From NCBI RefSeq assembly GCF_021390325.1, contig NZ_JAJUWU010000001.1, positions 124,001 to 188,000 of the forward strand: 64,000 nt of DNA, given 5' to 3'. The number at the start of each line of letters is the position of its first letter. Positions within the stretch are counted from its first letter, which is position 1. The notes beneath the pieces are model-generated. The model saw only the letters and a list, made by a program, of their open reading frames with translations. It ran no database searches and was not told the DNA's origin. The position numbers and the translations under genes were made by a program. The stretch comes from Jiella avicenniae. Lineage in GTDB: Bacteria; Pseudomonadota; Alphaproteobacteria; Rhizobiales; Rhizobiaceae. Positions 53,997 through 62,979 of the stretch are shown piece by piece.

Positions 53997-54010
53997 TTGA
54001 CCTGGATCAA
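53997..54010. promoter_or_regulatory. FNR/FixK box between ccoN and the hemerythrin/hemN genes
   Basis: TTGACCTGGATCAA fits TTGA-N6-TCAA. It lies 106 bp upstream of ccoN (minus) and 61 bp upstream of the hemerythrin-like gene (plus), so it may serve both. Sequence around it reads GCGCC and GGACGTC. Confidence 0.8.
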
Positions 54011-54070
54011 GGACGTCCCGGAGCCGATCGGCGAGACAGATCGCGTGATCATCGCCATCGGAGCCGCGCC

Positions 54071-54769
54071 ATGACGTTCCAGCCCCGGTCCCAGTCCCCG
54101 GACGAGTTTCCGGCCGAAGTCTCGTACCAAGGCGTCGAGAGCGCCATCGTCGTCTTCCACCCCGCTGCGACCCGCGTCAGGACGGCACGGCCGGTGCCGA
54201 GCGGGACCGGCTTCGGCGCCGCCCCGGCGGCTGCGGGATCCGAGGTCGCCGCGGCGCTGTCGCGTCAGCTCGCGGCCCAGCGCCGGCTCTGCGATGCGCT
54301 GGAGGCGATCGCCGACGGCCTGCCGGACGATCTCGACGCCCAGCAGACGCTGCATGTCGCCCGCTCCATCGGGTCGGGCATTCGCCGCGCCCACCGTTTC
54401 GAGGAAGACACCGTCTTTCCGCTGCTCGAAAGGAGCCGCGATGCGTCCCCGGAACTGTTCGCGACGCTGCAGCGCCTGCATTTCGAGCATTGGGAGGACG
54501 AGAGCTTCGGCGACGAGCTGGCCGAAAAGCTGATCGACTACGTCAGGACGAGGGCGGCTGAGCAGCGGGGCGGCAAAGTCCCGCAGGCCGCTTCGCAGCG
54601 ACGCGGACGGGGAGCGTTCGGCATCGTCGCCGCCGAACCGAACGGATCGGCGAAGAACCCGGCGGCAGAAGCGCTCGGCTACATGCTGCGGGGCTTCTTC
54701 GAAGGGCTTCGGCGGCACATCGCCTTCGAGGAGGAACATCTCGTTCCGCTTCTGGCGAAGATGGGGTGA
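54071..54769 (+). CDS. Hemerythrin-domain protein
   Basis: The 232-residue protein has a hemerythrin-like helical domain: [33 protein letters not shown] and [17 protein letters not shown] supply the His and Glu ligands of a di-iron centre. Such proteins respond to oxygen or nitric oxide or repair iron-sulfur centres. It is the first gene after the shared FNR box and abuts hemN. An insert of about 45 residues near 160-200 is Gln/Arg-rich and atypical. Confidence 0.82.
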   Translation: MTFQPRSQSPDEFPAEVSYQGVESAIVVFHPAATRVRTARPVPSGTGFGAAPAAAGSEVAAALSRQLAAQRRLCDALEAIADGLPDDLDAQQTLHVARSIGSGIRRAHRFEEDTVFPLLERSRDASPELFATLQRLHFEHWEDESFGDELAEKLIDYVRTRAAEQRGGKVPQAASQRRGRGAFGIVAAEPNGSAKNPAAEALGYMLRGFFEGLRRHIAFEEEHLVPLLAKMG

Positions 54770-54774
54770 AGCCG

Positions 54775-56148
54775 ATGACGGCGTTCAGGACCACGATCGA
54801 CCACCGCGCGGTGCTCGCCCGCTACGGCGCCGAGGTGCCGCGCTACACCAGCTATCCGACGGCGCCGCATTTTTCCCAGGGCGTCGGCCGGGCTTCGTGG
54901 GCCGAACTCTGCCGCGGGCTTGGTCCGGCCGAGCCGGTCTCCGTCTATCTGCACATTCCCTTCTGCGACCGGCTGTGCTGGTTCTGCGGCTGCCACACCA
55001 AGCAGACCCGGCGCTACGACCCTGTCGAGGCCTATGTCGGCTCGCTCGTTCAGGAGATCGCCGCCTTCCGTCGCCGCCTCGGCTTCCCGCCGCGGCTCGG
55101 CGCGCTGCATCTCGGCGGCGGCTCGCCGAGCTTCGTCCGGGCGGACGACGTGAAACGCCTGTCCGAGGCGCTTCACGCCGCCTTCGACTTTGCCGCGGAC
55201 GCCGAGATCAGCGTCGAGATCGACCCGTCCGACGTGACGGACGAGACGCTGGCGGGTCTGCGCGCCCTGGAGGTCACCCGGGTCTCGATCGGCGTCCAGG
55301 ATTTCGACCCTGCCGTCCAGACGGCGATCAACCGGCCGCAGAGCTTCGAGCAGACGCGGGACGTCATCGCGAAGCTGCGCGCTTCCGGCCTCGTCTCGAT
55401 CAACATCGACGTGCTCTACGGCCTGCCGCTGCAAACGCCGGAGCGGCTCGATGCGACGGTCGACAAGGTGGTCGCGCTCCGGCCGGAGCGCGTGGCCCTG
55501 TTCGGCTACGCCCACGTGCCGCATGTGAAGAAGCACCAGACGATGATCCGCGAGGAGGATCTGCCAGGGCCGGAAGCACGCCTCGCGGACGCCGCGCGCG
55601 CGTCGGAGGCATTCCGCGGCGCCGGCTACGAGGCGATCGGCATCGACCATTTCGCGCTGCATGGCGACCGGCTCGCCAAGGCCGCGCGCGCGGGGACGCT
55701 GCGCCGCAACTTCCAGGGCTATACGGCCGATCCCTGCGACACGCTGATCGGCTTCGGCGCCTCGGCGATCTCGAGCTTTGCCGGCGGCTACGTCCAGAAC
55801 ACGGTGCCGACCGGCCTCTACCAGGGCCGCGTCGCCGCGGGCGAGCCGGCCGCCGAACGCGGCTACCGCCTGACGCCCGACGACGTCGTCCGCGCCCACA
55901 TGATCGAGCGGCTGATGTGCGACTTCGCGCTCGATCTGGATGCGCTGTCGGCGCGCTTCGGCTCCGCCGCCGAGCCCTATGTCCGCGAGGCCCTGCGTCT
56001 GGCGGCGAGCGATCCGGACGGGCTGGTGAAGGTCGACGGCCGCCGCTTCGCCATCCGCCCCGCGGCAAGAAGCCTCGCCCGCACCGTCGCCTCGTGGTTC
56101 GACGCTCATCTCCAGAGCGGCGCGGCGCGCTATTCGAAGGCGGTGTGA
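54775..56148 (+). CDS. hemN: Oxygen-independent coproporphyrinogen III oxidase HemN
   Basis: The 457-residue radical SAM protein has the cluster motif CDRLCWFCGC (Cx3Cx2C) near residues 63-72, GGGSPSF and VPRYTSYPTAPHF at the start. HemN decarboxylates coproporphyrinogen III without oxygen, providing haem for the low-oxygen oxidase. The ATG at 54775 has GGGG about 7 bp upstream; a GTG at 54766 overlapping the previous stop is possible. It is co-transcribed with the hemerythrin gene. Confidence 0.93.
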   Translation: MTAFRTTIDHRAVLARYGAEVPRYTSYPTAPHFSQGVGRASWAELCRGLGPAEPVSVYLHIPFCDRLCWFCGCHTKQTRRYDPVEAYVGSLVQEIAAFRRRLGFPPRLGALHLGGGSPSFVRADDVKRLSEALHAAFDFAADAEISVEIDPSDVTDETLAGLRALEVTRVSIGVQDFDPAVQTAINRPQSFEQTRDVIAKLRASGLVSINIDVLYGLPLQTPERLDATVDKVVALRPERVALFGYAHVPHVKKHQTMIREEDLPGPEARLADAARASEAFRGAGYEAIGIDHFALHGDRLAKAARAGTLRRNFQGYTADPCDTLIGFGASAISSFAGGYVQNTVPTGLYQGRVAAGEPAAERGYRLTPDDVVRAHMIERLMCDFALDLDALSARFGSAAEPYVREALRLAASDPDGLVKVDGRRFAIRPAARSLARTVASWFDAHLQSGAARYSKAV

Positions 56149-56411
56149 CGGGCGGGGCTCAGGAACAGACGCCTCGCTTCCGGTCGAATGATCCGCGCCA
56201 TGAGGCCGCCGGTCGGTGTTTGCGCCGTCACGTCGGGGTGCTGGGCTCGGTAAGCCGAGATTAAAGGGATTAATGGGTTAGGCTTATGAATTCTATGGCG
56301 TCTTTCTGAAAAGGGTTTCTCTGGACATTAGGTGGAGATTAAGCGGGTGAGAGTATTTCTCCGGCAAAGGCCGCGCGTTGTCGCGGCCCGCGTCGATGAA
56401 AGGTCTTTGCC

Positions 56412-58637
56412 GTGCGTCTCTCCGATCTCAAAATATCCCGCCGCATTGGAATCGTCGCGTCCATTTCGATCATTGGGATGCTGGGTCTGGCCACGACCTT
56501 CGTCGTCGAGCGGAGCATTCGGTCGGCCTATGACGATGCGGCGGATCGAGCCATGGAGACCGAACGCCTGATCGATCAGGTGGAGATTGCCTTTCTGGAA
56601 GAGCGGCGAAGCGAAAAGGACTTCTTTCTTCGCAAGGACATGACGTATGCCGACGGGCACGAAACCGTGGCGTCGGAGCTGGAGGCGGAGCTCGCCTCTC
56701 TGTCGGGCATGATCGACGCCACGGAGCAACTGAGCCCGCTTGCGAGCGATGTCACGCGGATGGTCTCGCTCTTCGCGGATTATCGCCGGCAGTTCGGCGA
56801 AGCCGTCGAGGTGACCCAGGCCCTGGGTCTCGACGAGACCAGCGGTCATCAAGGCGCGTTGCGGGCGGCCGTTCACTCGCTCGAGGACACGTTGAACAAA
56901 CTCGGCGACCCCGAACTCCAGGTCATGATGCTCATGCTGCGTCGGCACGAAAAGGACTTCATGCTGCGCGGCGATCCCAAATACATCGGCAAGCTTCAGG
57001 ATCAGCTCGCCCAGATACGCGCGCTGCCGGTGGCTCGTTTCGGCGCGCCGGACTCTTATCGGGCGGCGATGGACGATCTTCAGAGCTACGAGTCGAGCTT
57101 TCTGGCGTTCACCAAGGCGACGATTGCCTCGGCTGAACTCCGCAATCAGCTCAGCGACACGTTCAGCAAGATCGAGCCGCTGTTCGAAACCGTCAACGCG
57201 GCCGTCTCCAGTGCCCGTGTCGATGCCAACACCCAAAGCGCCTGGATCTCTTCGCTCGCGTTGAAGGCGATGATAGGATCGGCAGTTTTCCTCGTCTTGC
57301 TGATCGCCGCGATTCTCTTCGTCGTCGGCCGCTCCGTCACGCTGCCTTTGGGCCTGACGGCCGTGGCGATGCGGAAATTTGCCGAAGGTGACACGACGGC
57401 AGTGTTGCCCGACGCCGATCGCAGGGACGAGATCGGCGACATGGTTCGTGCTCTCCACGTCTTCCGCAAGGCCGAAGAGGAGAAGCGCTGGCTGGAAGCC
57501 GAAGCGCTGGAGGCGGGCCGTACGTCCGCAGAGCAACGGCGTCGAGCCGAGCTTGCTGCGACGGAAGAGGCGCGCCGGGAGTTCATCCGGAACGTCTCTC
57601 CCGCCTTCACGGCACTGTCGAACGGCGATCTTACCGTTCGGATGGAACGCAGCCGGATGGTCGGGTTCGAGGAGATCTGTGACCAGTTCAACGCATCGAT
57701 CCAAAGCCTCGAGGAGGTGATTGCCGCGGTCGTTTCCGCCTCGGGGTCGATCCATGTCGGGCTCGACGAAATCAACATCGCCTCGAACGACTTGGCACGG
57801 CGTACCGAACAGCAGGCCGCGAGCCTGGAAGAAACGGTGGCGGCGCTGTCTGAAGTGACGAAGGGGGTGAATGAGACGGCCGATGGCGCCGCCCGGGCCC
57901 ACGACTCTGCCCTGCAGGCTCAACGCAATGCCGAAAAGGGCGGGAACATCGTTTCCCAGGCCGTCAATGCGATGACCCAGATCGAAAAGTCCTCCGACCA
58001 GATCGGTCAGATCATCACGGTCATCGACGAGATCGCCTTCCAGACGAACCTCCTCGCACTCAACGCGGGCGTCGAGGCGGCACGGGCCGGCGAGGCGGGC
58101 AAAGGCTTCGCGGTGGTCGCACAGGAGGTGCGGGGGCTTGCCCAGCGTTCCGCCGAAGCGGCCAAGGAGATCAAGGCATTGATCTCGGCTTCGGGCGAGG
58201 AGGTCCAAAGCGGCGTGCAACTCGTGACGGCCTCCGGCCAATCGTTGAACGAAATCGTCGCCCAGGTGGCGGAGATGTCGGCGATCGTCATGCAGATCGC
58301 CAAAGGTGCCCGCGAGCAGAGCACAAGCCTGAAGGAGGTCTCGGCCGCTGCCGACCAGATGGACAAGGTCACGCAGCAGAACGCCGCGATGGTCGAAGAA
58401 GCGACCGCAGCGGCCCAGGCCCTCGGAAAGGAGACCGACAGTCTCTCCCATCTCACGGGCCGCTTCAAAACGGCTGCGTCCCGGACAGGACAGGCAGGTC
58501 GGTTCGGGGCCACGCCGGAAAGCCGTGCCCCGGCGAGGCGCGCGGTCCCGGCCGATCGGTCCGTTCCCCAGCTCAGGGTCGTTGGAACGGGCGGAGCCGC
58601 GCCGAAAGCCGACGCAAAGGCATGGGAAGAGTTCTGA
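56412..58637 (+). CDS. Methyl-accepting chemotaxis protein with HBM-like sensor
   Basis: This 741-residue chemoreceptor has a first membrane segment at about 12-32, a helical bimodular-like sensor with [10 protein letters not shown] and [10 protein letters not shown], a second membrane segment near 285-308, HAMP linkers, and a signalling domain with the hairpin [21 protein letters not shown]. The C-terminal end is AKAWEEF, fitting the W-x-x-F docking pentapeptide of CheR/CheB. The start is a GTG with AAAGG upstream. The ligand is unknown. It lies between hemN and the FNR-type regulator. Confidence 0.92.
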   Translation: MRLSDLKISRRIGIVASISIIGMLGLATTFVVERSIRSAYDDAADRAMETERLIDQVEIAFLEERRSEKDFFLRKDMTYADGHETVASELEAELASLSGMIDATEQLSPLASDVTRMVSLFADYRRQFGEAVEVTQALGLDETSGHQGALRAAVHSLEDTLNKLGDPELQVMMLMLRRHEKDFMLRGDPKYIGKLQDQLAQIRALPVARFGAPDSYRAAMDDLQSYESSFLAFTKATIASAELRNQLSDTFSKIEPLFETVNAAVSSARVDANTQSAWISSLALKAMIGSAVFLVLLIAAILFVVGRSVTLPLGLTAVAMRKFAEGDTTAVLPDADRRDEIGDMVRALHVFRKAEEEKRWLEAEALEAGRTSAEQRRRAELAATEEARREFIRNVSPAFTALSNGDLTVRMERSRMVGFEEICDQFNASIQSLEEVIAAVVSASGSIHVGLDEINIASNDLARRTEQQAASLEETVAALSEVTKGVNETADGAARAHDSALQAQRNAEKGGNIVSQAVNAMTQIEKSSDQIGQIITVIDEIAFQTNLLALNAGVEAARAGEAGKGFAVVAQEVRGLAQRSAEAAKEIKALISASGEEVQSGVQLVTASGQSLNEIVAQVAEMSAIVMQIAKGAREQSTSLKEVSAAADQMDKVTQQNAAMVEEATAAAQALGKETDSLSHLTGRFKTAASRTGQAGRFGATPESRAPARRAVPADRSVPQLRVVGTGGAAPKADAKAWEEF

Positions 58638-58674
58638 TTGGAAACAGAGCCCGTATTCCGCTTCTCCGTCGTCC

Positions 58675-59448
58675 CTACTCCCCGTCCACCTCGCACCGTG
58701 CTCTCAGCCGGCCGAGGTCCGGCACCGTCACCATCCGGTTGTTCTCGACGACGATGACGCCGGCCTTTCTCAGCCTGGTGATCTGGCGGCTGACCGTTTC
58801 GATGGTGAGGCCGAGGAAGTCGGCGATGTCGGCCCGCTTCAGGGGAATTTCGAAGCGAATCGGCTGGTGGCGGTCCTTCGCCTCGGGATCGACGTTCTCG
58901 GCGATCATCAGCAGGAAGCTCGCCACCTTTTCCGCCGCGGTCTTGCGGCCGAGGGCGAAGATCCATTCGCGCGCTTCGTCGAGTTCGTCGAGCGCCTGCT
59001 GGTAGAGCCGGCGTTCGAGATCGGGCGACCGGGCGATCATCTCGTCCATGACCTCCCTCGGAAAGCTGCACAGCTTCACCTCGCTCGCGGCCTCGGCGGT
59101 CACGTCGCTCGTGGGACGGAACGGCCGGCCGACGAAATCCGGCGCGAACTGCAGGCCGACGATCTGCTGGCGCCCGTCGGCCATCAGCCGGGTGAGTTTC
59201 ACGACGCCGGACAGAATGTTGGAATAATGCCTGACGTTCTCGCCGGCCGAGACGAGCGCGCCGTCGCTTTCGACCGTCTGCTTGACGGTCTGCCGGCTGA
59301 GCCGGGTCAGTTCCTGCGGCGTCAGCGCGCCGCAGACCCCGCGATGGCGCGCCTCGCAGGCGCGGCAGACCGCCGGGACATCGGAATTGTGGACGTCGAG
59401 GCGCGGCGCCCCGCCCATCGCGTTTGCTGTGGGCAAATCGTTGCTCAT
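58675..59448 (-). CDS. FNR-type oxygen-sensing transcriptional regulator (FnrN/FnrL-like)
   Basis: The 257-residue Crp/Fnr regulator has an N-terminal cysteine set, Cys28, Cys31 and Cys39 (CRACEARHRGVC), plus Cys127 in VKLCSF, the ligands of an oxygen-labile [4Fe-4S] cluster. Its HTH has KRADIADFLGLTIETVSRQI. It should activate the FNR boxes at 44657 and 53997. The ATG at 59448 is used; one at 59466 would add six residues. The terminal residues converge with the chemoreceptor gene. Confidence 0.92.
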   Translation of the reverse strand: MSNDLPTANAMGGAPRLDVHNSDVPAVCRACEARHRGVCGALTPQELTRLSRQTVKQTVESDGALVSAGENVRHYSNILSGVVKLTRLMADGRQQIVGLQFAPDFVGRPFRPTSDVTAEAASEVKLCSFPREVMDEMIARSPDLERRLYQQALDELDEAREWIFALGRKTAAEKVASFLLMIAENVDPEAKDRHQPIRFEIPLKRADIADFLGLTIETVSRQITRLRKAGVIVVENNRMVTVPDLGRLRARCEVDGE

Positions 59449-59546
59449 GGTCCCGCCAACGCGCATGAGGGGGCCCGATCTGTCAATCGGAAATCATACC
59501 TGCTCAGGGGGATCGCTCGAAGGCAGGTGCCATCGATGACGCTTCG

Positions 59547-59592
59547 ATCTCCCCCCTTGCGGGGGAGATGGGTGGCAACCCAGAGGGGGGTC
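59547..59592. repeat. Intergenic repeat, copy 2
   Basis: GATCTCCCCCCTTGCGGGGG followed by AGATGGGTGGCAACCCAGAGGGGGGT is related to the element at 32188, with the middle GGGTGGCAACCC replacing GCCGGCAGGC. It lies 32 bp from an inverted copy. Confidence 0.75.
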
Positions 59593-59624
59593 TCGCGCCA
59601 CTCTCCAGCAGTCCGGCGCTTGGT

Positions 59625-59669
59625 CACCCCCCTCTGCCTGCCGGCATCTCCCCCGCAAGGGGGAAGATC
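59625..59669. repeat. Intergenic repeat, copy 3 (inverted)
   Basis: CACCCCCCTCTGCCTGCCGG followed by CATCTCCCCCGCAAGGGGGAAGATC is the reverse-oriented form of the same element. With copy 2 it can form a long hairpin with a 32-bp loop. The inner GCCTGCCGGC form is identical to the 32188 copy's reverse complement. Confidence 0.75.
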
Positions 59670-60220
59670 AGGCCAACCGCCAGCCTGGGCCCGGCTTCGA
59701 GCGATTGCCCTGGGCGATCGCCGACGGCGCTTGCGATTGCCCTGCATGCCTGTTGGCCGCGCCGTGGCACGATCCTCGACTGCCGATCCCGACCCGTCGC
59801 GATGGCTGGAGCCATCCCTGCGGCGCGGCGGACGACGGCTTCTCTCGCGTCGTCCGGGTGGTCCGGCGCCTTGCCGGCGTCGGCCACAACCATGTAAACG
59901 GCATTGCCAACGAGTTCTGGGAATGGGTGACGGCCTCGTCGCCTCTGCGCGGGCTGCCTGACCTTGACGACGAAAAGCCATCCGAACGTCGTCATGCCGG
60001 CGTTCTCCTCCGGCCAGACGGCAAGACGAGCCGCTCCGGTTCCGGCGCGCCTCGCTTCGGGCGAGCTCTTCCTCCGTGCCGGCTGCGTCGCCCATCCCGG
60101 CCGGATCGTAGCCGGCATCGGGTCCTCCGGGCGAGGCTTCGACGCCGCAATCGCTGGAGGTCCTCTCGGCGAAGCCTCCAAACGCGCCCCCGAACCGGCC
60201 GAGGCCGCGGAGACGTTTTC

Positions 60221-61582
60221 ATGACGACCGGAACCGTGATGCTGGCCTTCTACGGCGACGATTTCACCGGGTCCACCGACGCTCTGGAAGTGACCGCCCT
60301 GGCGGGACTGCCGACCGTCCTCTTCACCCGGGTGCCGGGCACGGAAGATCTTCGGCGCTTTGCCGGTTATCCCGTCGTCGGCATTGCCGGGACGGCGCGC
60401 TCGCAGTCGCCCGAGTGGATGGAGGCGCATCTTCCCGCCCGTTTCGAGGCGCTGGCCCGGCTGTCGCCGCGGATCATTCAGTACAAGGTGTGCTCGACCT
60501 TCGATTCCTCGCCGCGGACCGGCTCGATCGGCCGGGCGATCGACATCGGCAGCCGGTTCGTCCCGGCCGACTGGTCGCCGAGCATCGTCGGGGCGCCGCA
60601 TCTCGGCCGCTGGCTCGTCTTCGGCAACCTCTTCGCTGCGACGGGGGGCACGCGCTACCGGATCGACCGCCATCCGACCATGTCGCGCCATCCCGTCACG
60701 CCGATGCGGGAGAGCGATCTGCGGCTGCACCTCAAAGAGCAGACCGAGCGCCGGATCCTCGGCATCGACATCGCCAGCCTGGCGCGGGGCGAAGCCGAGG
60801 CCGAGCGCGAGAAGGCCCGGGCGGAGCGCGCGGTCACCTTCGTCGACGTCGCCGACGACGTCTCCCAGCGCGCGGCCGGCCGCCTCGTCTGGGAAGGGGC
60901 GGGAGAGGGGATCTTCAGCGCCTCGTCCTCCGGCCTGCAATACGCCCTCGTCGCCCATTGGCGCGAGACGGGCATCCTGCCGCCGGAAGCGCCGGCCTTT
61001 CCGCCGGCTGCGGCGGTGGATCGCCTGCTGGTCCTGTCGGGAAGCTGCTCGCCGGTCACCGCCGAGCAGATCGCCGGGGCCGAGGCGGCCGGCTTCGCCG
61101 CGATCCGGCTCGACGTCGCGGCGGCGGTCGATGCCGCGCGGCAGGAGGGCGAAGTCGCGCGCATCATGGAGGCCGCGACGGCCGCCTTCGCGACCGGCAG
61201 GAGCGTCGTCGTCTTTGCCGCGAAGACCGTCGACGATCCGGCCTTCGTCGCTTTGAAGGAGCGAGCCGGCACCGACGCGGCCAGCTTCTCGGCCGCCCAG
61301 GACGCGATCGGCCGCACCCTCGGCATCGTCGCGGCGCGGGCCGTACCGGCCTTCGGCCTGCAGCGCATCGTGGTCGCCGGCGGCGACACGTCCGGCCGGG
61401 TGCTGGAGTCGATCCCGGTCGTGGCGCTGGAGGTCGCCCATCCGCTGGGTCGCGGGGCACCGATCTGCCGCTGCCACGGCACCGAGGCCGCCTTCGACGG
61501 CCTGCAGGTGGTCCTCAAGGGCGGCCAGATCGGCCAGCCCTCGCTCTTCGTCGATGCGCTCGAAGGCACAGCGCGAGGCTGA
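60221..61582 (+). CDS. Four-carbon acid sugar kinase-family protein (DUF1537, OtnK-like)
   Basis: This 453-residue protein has the N-terminal FYGDDFTGSTDALEVTALAG near residues 9-28 and the C-terminal nucleotide-binding GGDTSGRVL and ALEVAHPLGRGAPICRC, matching DUF1537 kinases that phosphorylate D-erythronate, threonate and related acids. It usually sits with dehydrogenases or aldolases; here it stands alone, so its substrate is open. The ATG at 60221 is used, and an ATG at 60239 is an alternative. Confidence 0.87.
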   Translation: MTTGTVMLAFYGDDFTGSTDALEVTALAGLPTVLFTRVPGTEDLRRFAGYPVVGIAGTARSQSPEWMEAHLPARFEALARLSPRIIQYKVCSTFDSSPRTGSIGRAIDIGSRFVPADWSPSIVGAPHLGRWLVFGNLFAATGGTRYRIDRHPTMSRHPVTPMRESDLRLHLKEQTERRILGIDIASLARGEAEAEREKARAERAVTFVDVADDVSQRAAGRLVWEGAGEGIFSASSSGLQYALVAHWRETGILPPEAPAFPPAAAVDRLLVLSGSCSPVTAEQIAGAEAAGFAAIRLDVAAAVDAARQEGEVARIMEAATAAFATGRSVVVFAAKTVDDPAFVALKERAGTDAASFSAAQDAIGRTLGIVAARAVPAFGLQRIVVAGGDTSGRVLESIPVVALEVAHPLGRGAPICRCHGTEAAFDGLQVVLKGGQIGQPSLFVDALEGTARG

Positions 61583-61750
61583 CCCGTCGGGCAGGGTCGA
61601 AGCCGTTCGGGCCGAAGGTTGACAGGACGGCCGCGACAGATAATCTGACCTTGGGGAAGCTTGACGCCTGGCCACCGGCGTCGATGGCTGCCCGCATCGT
61701 CGGGATGCCTTCGGTCGGTGAGTCGCGCGAACGAAGATGGATCAGACGGC

Positions 61751-62542
61751 ATGAGCGGCATGACGAAAGCCCATCGGGCCGAAACGCCGGCGCCCCGCCT
61801 TTCGAAGGTGCAGGATCTTTCATCGAGACGGGTTGCGGCGAAAGCGATCCGGCGACATCCGGCCGGCCACTTGGCCCAGTTCGCCCGGACCATCGGCTTC
61901 GCCATGATTTTGGGTGGGGCCTCCGCCGGCCATGCCCAGGAACTGAAATCGATCGACCTCGACACCATGCTCGCCGAGCCTGCCGGACCGGCGCTCGGCG
62001 ATTGCCTCGCCGGCAAGAGCGAAGGCTGCGGCGGGAAGGCGGCCGAGGCCGCCCGCAGCTTCAGCCGCAACGAGCTGTGCGATCTGAAGATCGTCGCCGG
62101 CAACGAGTGCGCGAAGGCGGCGCCCGCCAATGCCGAGCTCGCCGCGGGAGAGCGGACGCGGCTGTTGATCGTCGAGGAAGATCCGGCGGCCGAGGCGCCC
62201 CTGCCGTCGATCGACGTCGAGATCCTCTTCGCCTACGGCTCCGCCGAGCCGCTGCCGGCCTCCGGGACCGAGCTGCAGGACCTCGCCCGGCTGGTCACCG
62301 ATCAGCGCTTTTCGAAGGATCGTTTCGTCGTCATCGGCCACACCGATGCGGCCGGCAGCGAGACCTACAACCAGGTCCTGTCGACGCAGCGCGCTGCGTC
62401 GGTCCGCGATCGGCTGGTGTCGCTGACCGGCGCCGGGCCGGAGCGTTTCGTCGTCGCCGGGCGGGGCGAGAGCGATCTGAAGGACCAGGCCGACCCGCTC
62501 GCCGCGCAGAACCGGCGGGTGCAGATCGTTCTCTTGAAGTGA
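61751..62542 (+). CDS. OmpA-family outer-membrane/peptidoglycan-binding protein
   Basis: The 263-residue protein has an export signal near residues 40-62 (TIGFAMILGGASAGHA) and a C-terminal OmpA-like domain with SIDVEILFAYGSAEPLPASG, VVIGHTDAAGSETYNQVLS and ERFVVAGRGESDL. Such domains bind peptidoglycan. A Cys-containing middle (CLAGKSEGCGGK, CDLKIVAGNEC) may form disulfides. The N-terminus is long before the signal; start codon choice is uncertain (61751 or 61760). Confidence 0.75.
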   Translation: MSGMTKAHRAETPAPRLSKVQDLSSRRVAAKAIRRHPAGHLAQFARTIGFAMILGGASAGHAQELKSIDLDTMLAEPAGPALGDCLAGKSEGCGGKAAEAARSFSRNELCDLKIVAGNECAKAAPANAELAAGERTRLLIVEEDPAAEAPLPSIDVEILFAYGSAEPLPASGTELQDLARLVTDQRFSKDRFVVIGHTDAAGSETYNQVLSTQRAASVRDRLVSLTGAGPERFVVAGRGESDLKDQADPLAAQNRRVQIVLLK

Positions 62543-62895
62543 CCGCCGCAAGGCGCCTCGGCCGGGGCGCGGCATCGGCCGGGCGGTCGAGGCAGCGGAC
62601 GGCCGGGCGATCCTTCGGCACCGACGCGATCGGTCGAGGCGGATCGACAGCATGTGCGTATCCTTGCCGCCCTCCTGATCCTCGTCGCCCTGATGCCGCC
62701 CCGGCCCGCATCGGCGGACGACCGGGCGATCGTCGGGATGCCGGTTGTGGGAACTCTTCCCGATTCCCGGGAAACCGCGCTCGCCGGGTTTATACTTCGC
62801 GCGTGAAGCGGCATATTGGTAGTGGCGGGATGCGATCTGTTCCTGCGGGTTCGCCGCGGGAGAGAGCATCCACAATGCAAACGGGAGAGAGAGCT
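62543..62895. other. Gap upstream of pqqA with one possible small ORF
   Basis: This 353-bp stretch between the OmpA gene and pqqA has no clear gene except the possible secreted peptide at 62654-62806. An ATG at 62875 is in frame with pqqA but is unlikely to be its start. No certain promoter is identified. Confidence 0.5.
62654..62806 (+). CDS. Possible 50-residue exported peptide upstream of pqqA
   Basis: A GTG-started frame encodes a signal-like start RILAALLILVALMPPRP and then ASADDRAIVGMPV, with likely cleavage after ASA. It ends 89 bp before pqqA. No family is known and no strong ribosome site is seen, so it may be chance or a remnant. Confidence 0.3.
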   Translation: MRILAALLILVALMPPRPASADDRAIVGMPVVGTLPDSRETALAGFILRA

Positions 62896-62973
62896 ATGGC
62901 CTGGAACAAGCCTGTTGTCACCGAAATCTGCATGGCGATGGAAATCAACGGCTACATGCCCGTCGAATTCTAA
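62896..62973 (+). CDS. pqqA: PQQ precursor peptide PqqA
   Basis: The 25-residue peptide has the PqqA core EICMAMEINGYMPVEF. Glu16 and Tyr20, separated by INGY spacing, are the residues cross-linked by PqqE to form pyrroloquinoline quinone. GGGAGAGAGA stands before the ATG at 62896. An in-frame ATG at 62875 would add seven residues (MQTGERA), which other PqqA peptides lack. It begins the pqqABC operon. Confidence 0.95.
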   Translation: MAWNKPVVTEICMAMEINGYMPVEF

Positions 62974-62979
62974 TCGGTC

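Larger units (their letters stand above)
59449..60220. other. Intergenic stretch with repeats and no certain gene
   Basis: This 772-bp gap holds the repeat copies at 59547-59592 and 59625-59669. A minus-strand frame from about 59991 to 59624 begins MTTFGWLFVVKV but ends within a repeat and lacks recognisable domains. Its status is doubtful. No RNA gene is seen. Codon usage is mixed across all frames. Confidence 0.5.

Noticed and set aside
52128-54074. 648-residue plus-strand frame opposite ccoN/ccoO
   Set aside because: Opposite a certain gene pair, highly charged and with no recognisable domain.
59430-59480. FNR box upstream of the FNR-type regulator
   Set aside because: TTGACAGATC occurs but the TCAA half is missing.
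59624-59991. Minus-strand ORF starting MTTFGWLFVVKV
   Set aside because: Ends inside the repeat element, no domain, and mixed codon bias; kept only as a note in the gap entry.
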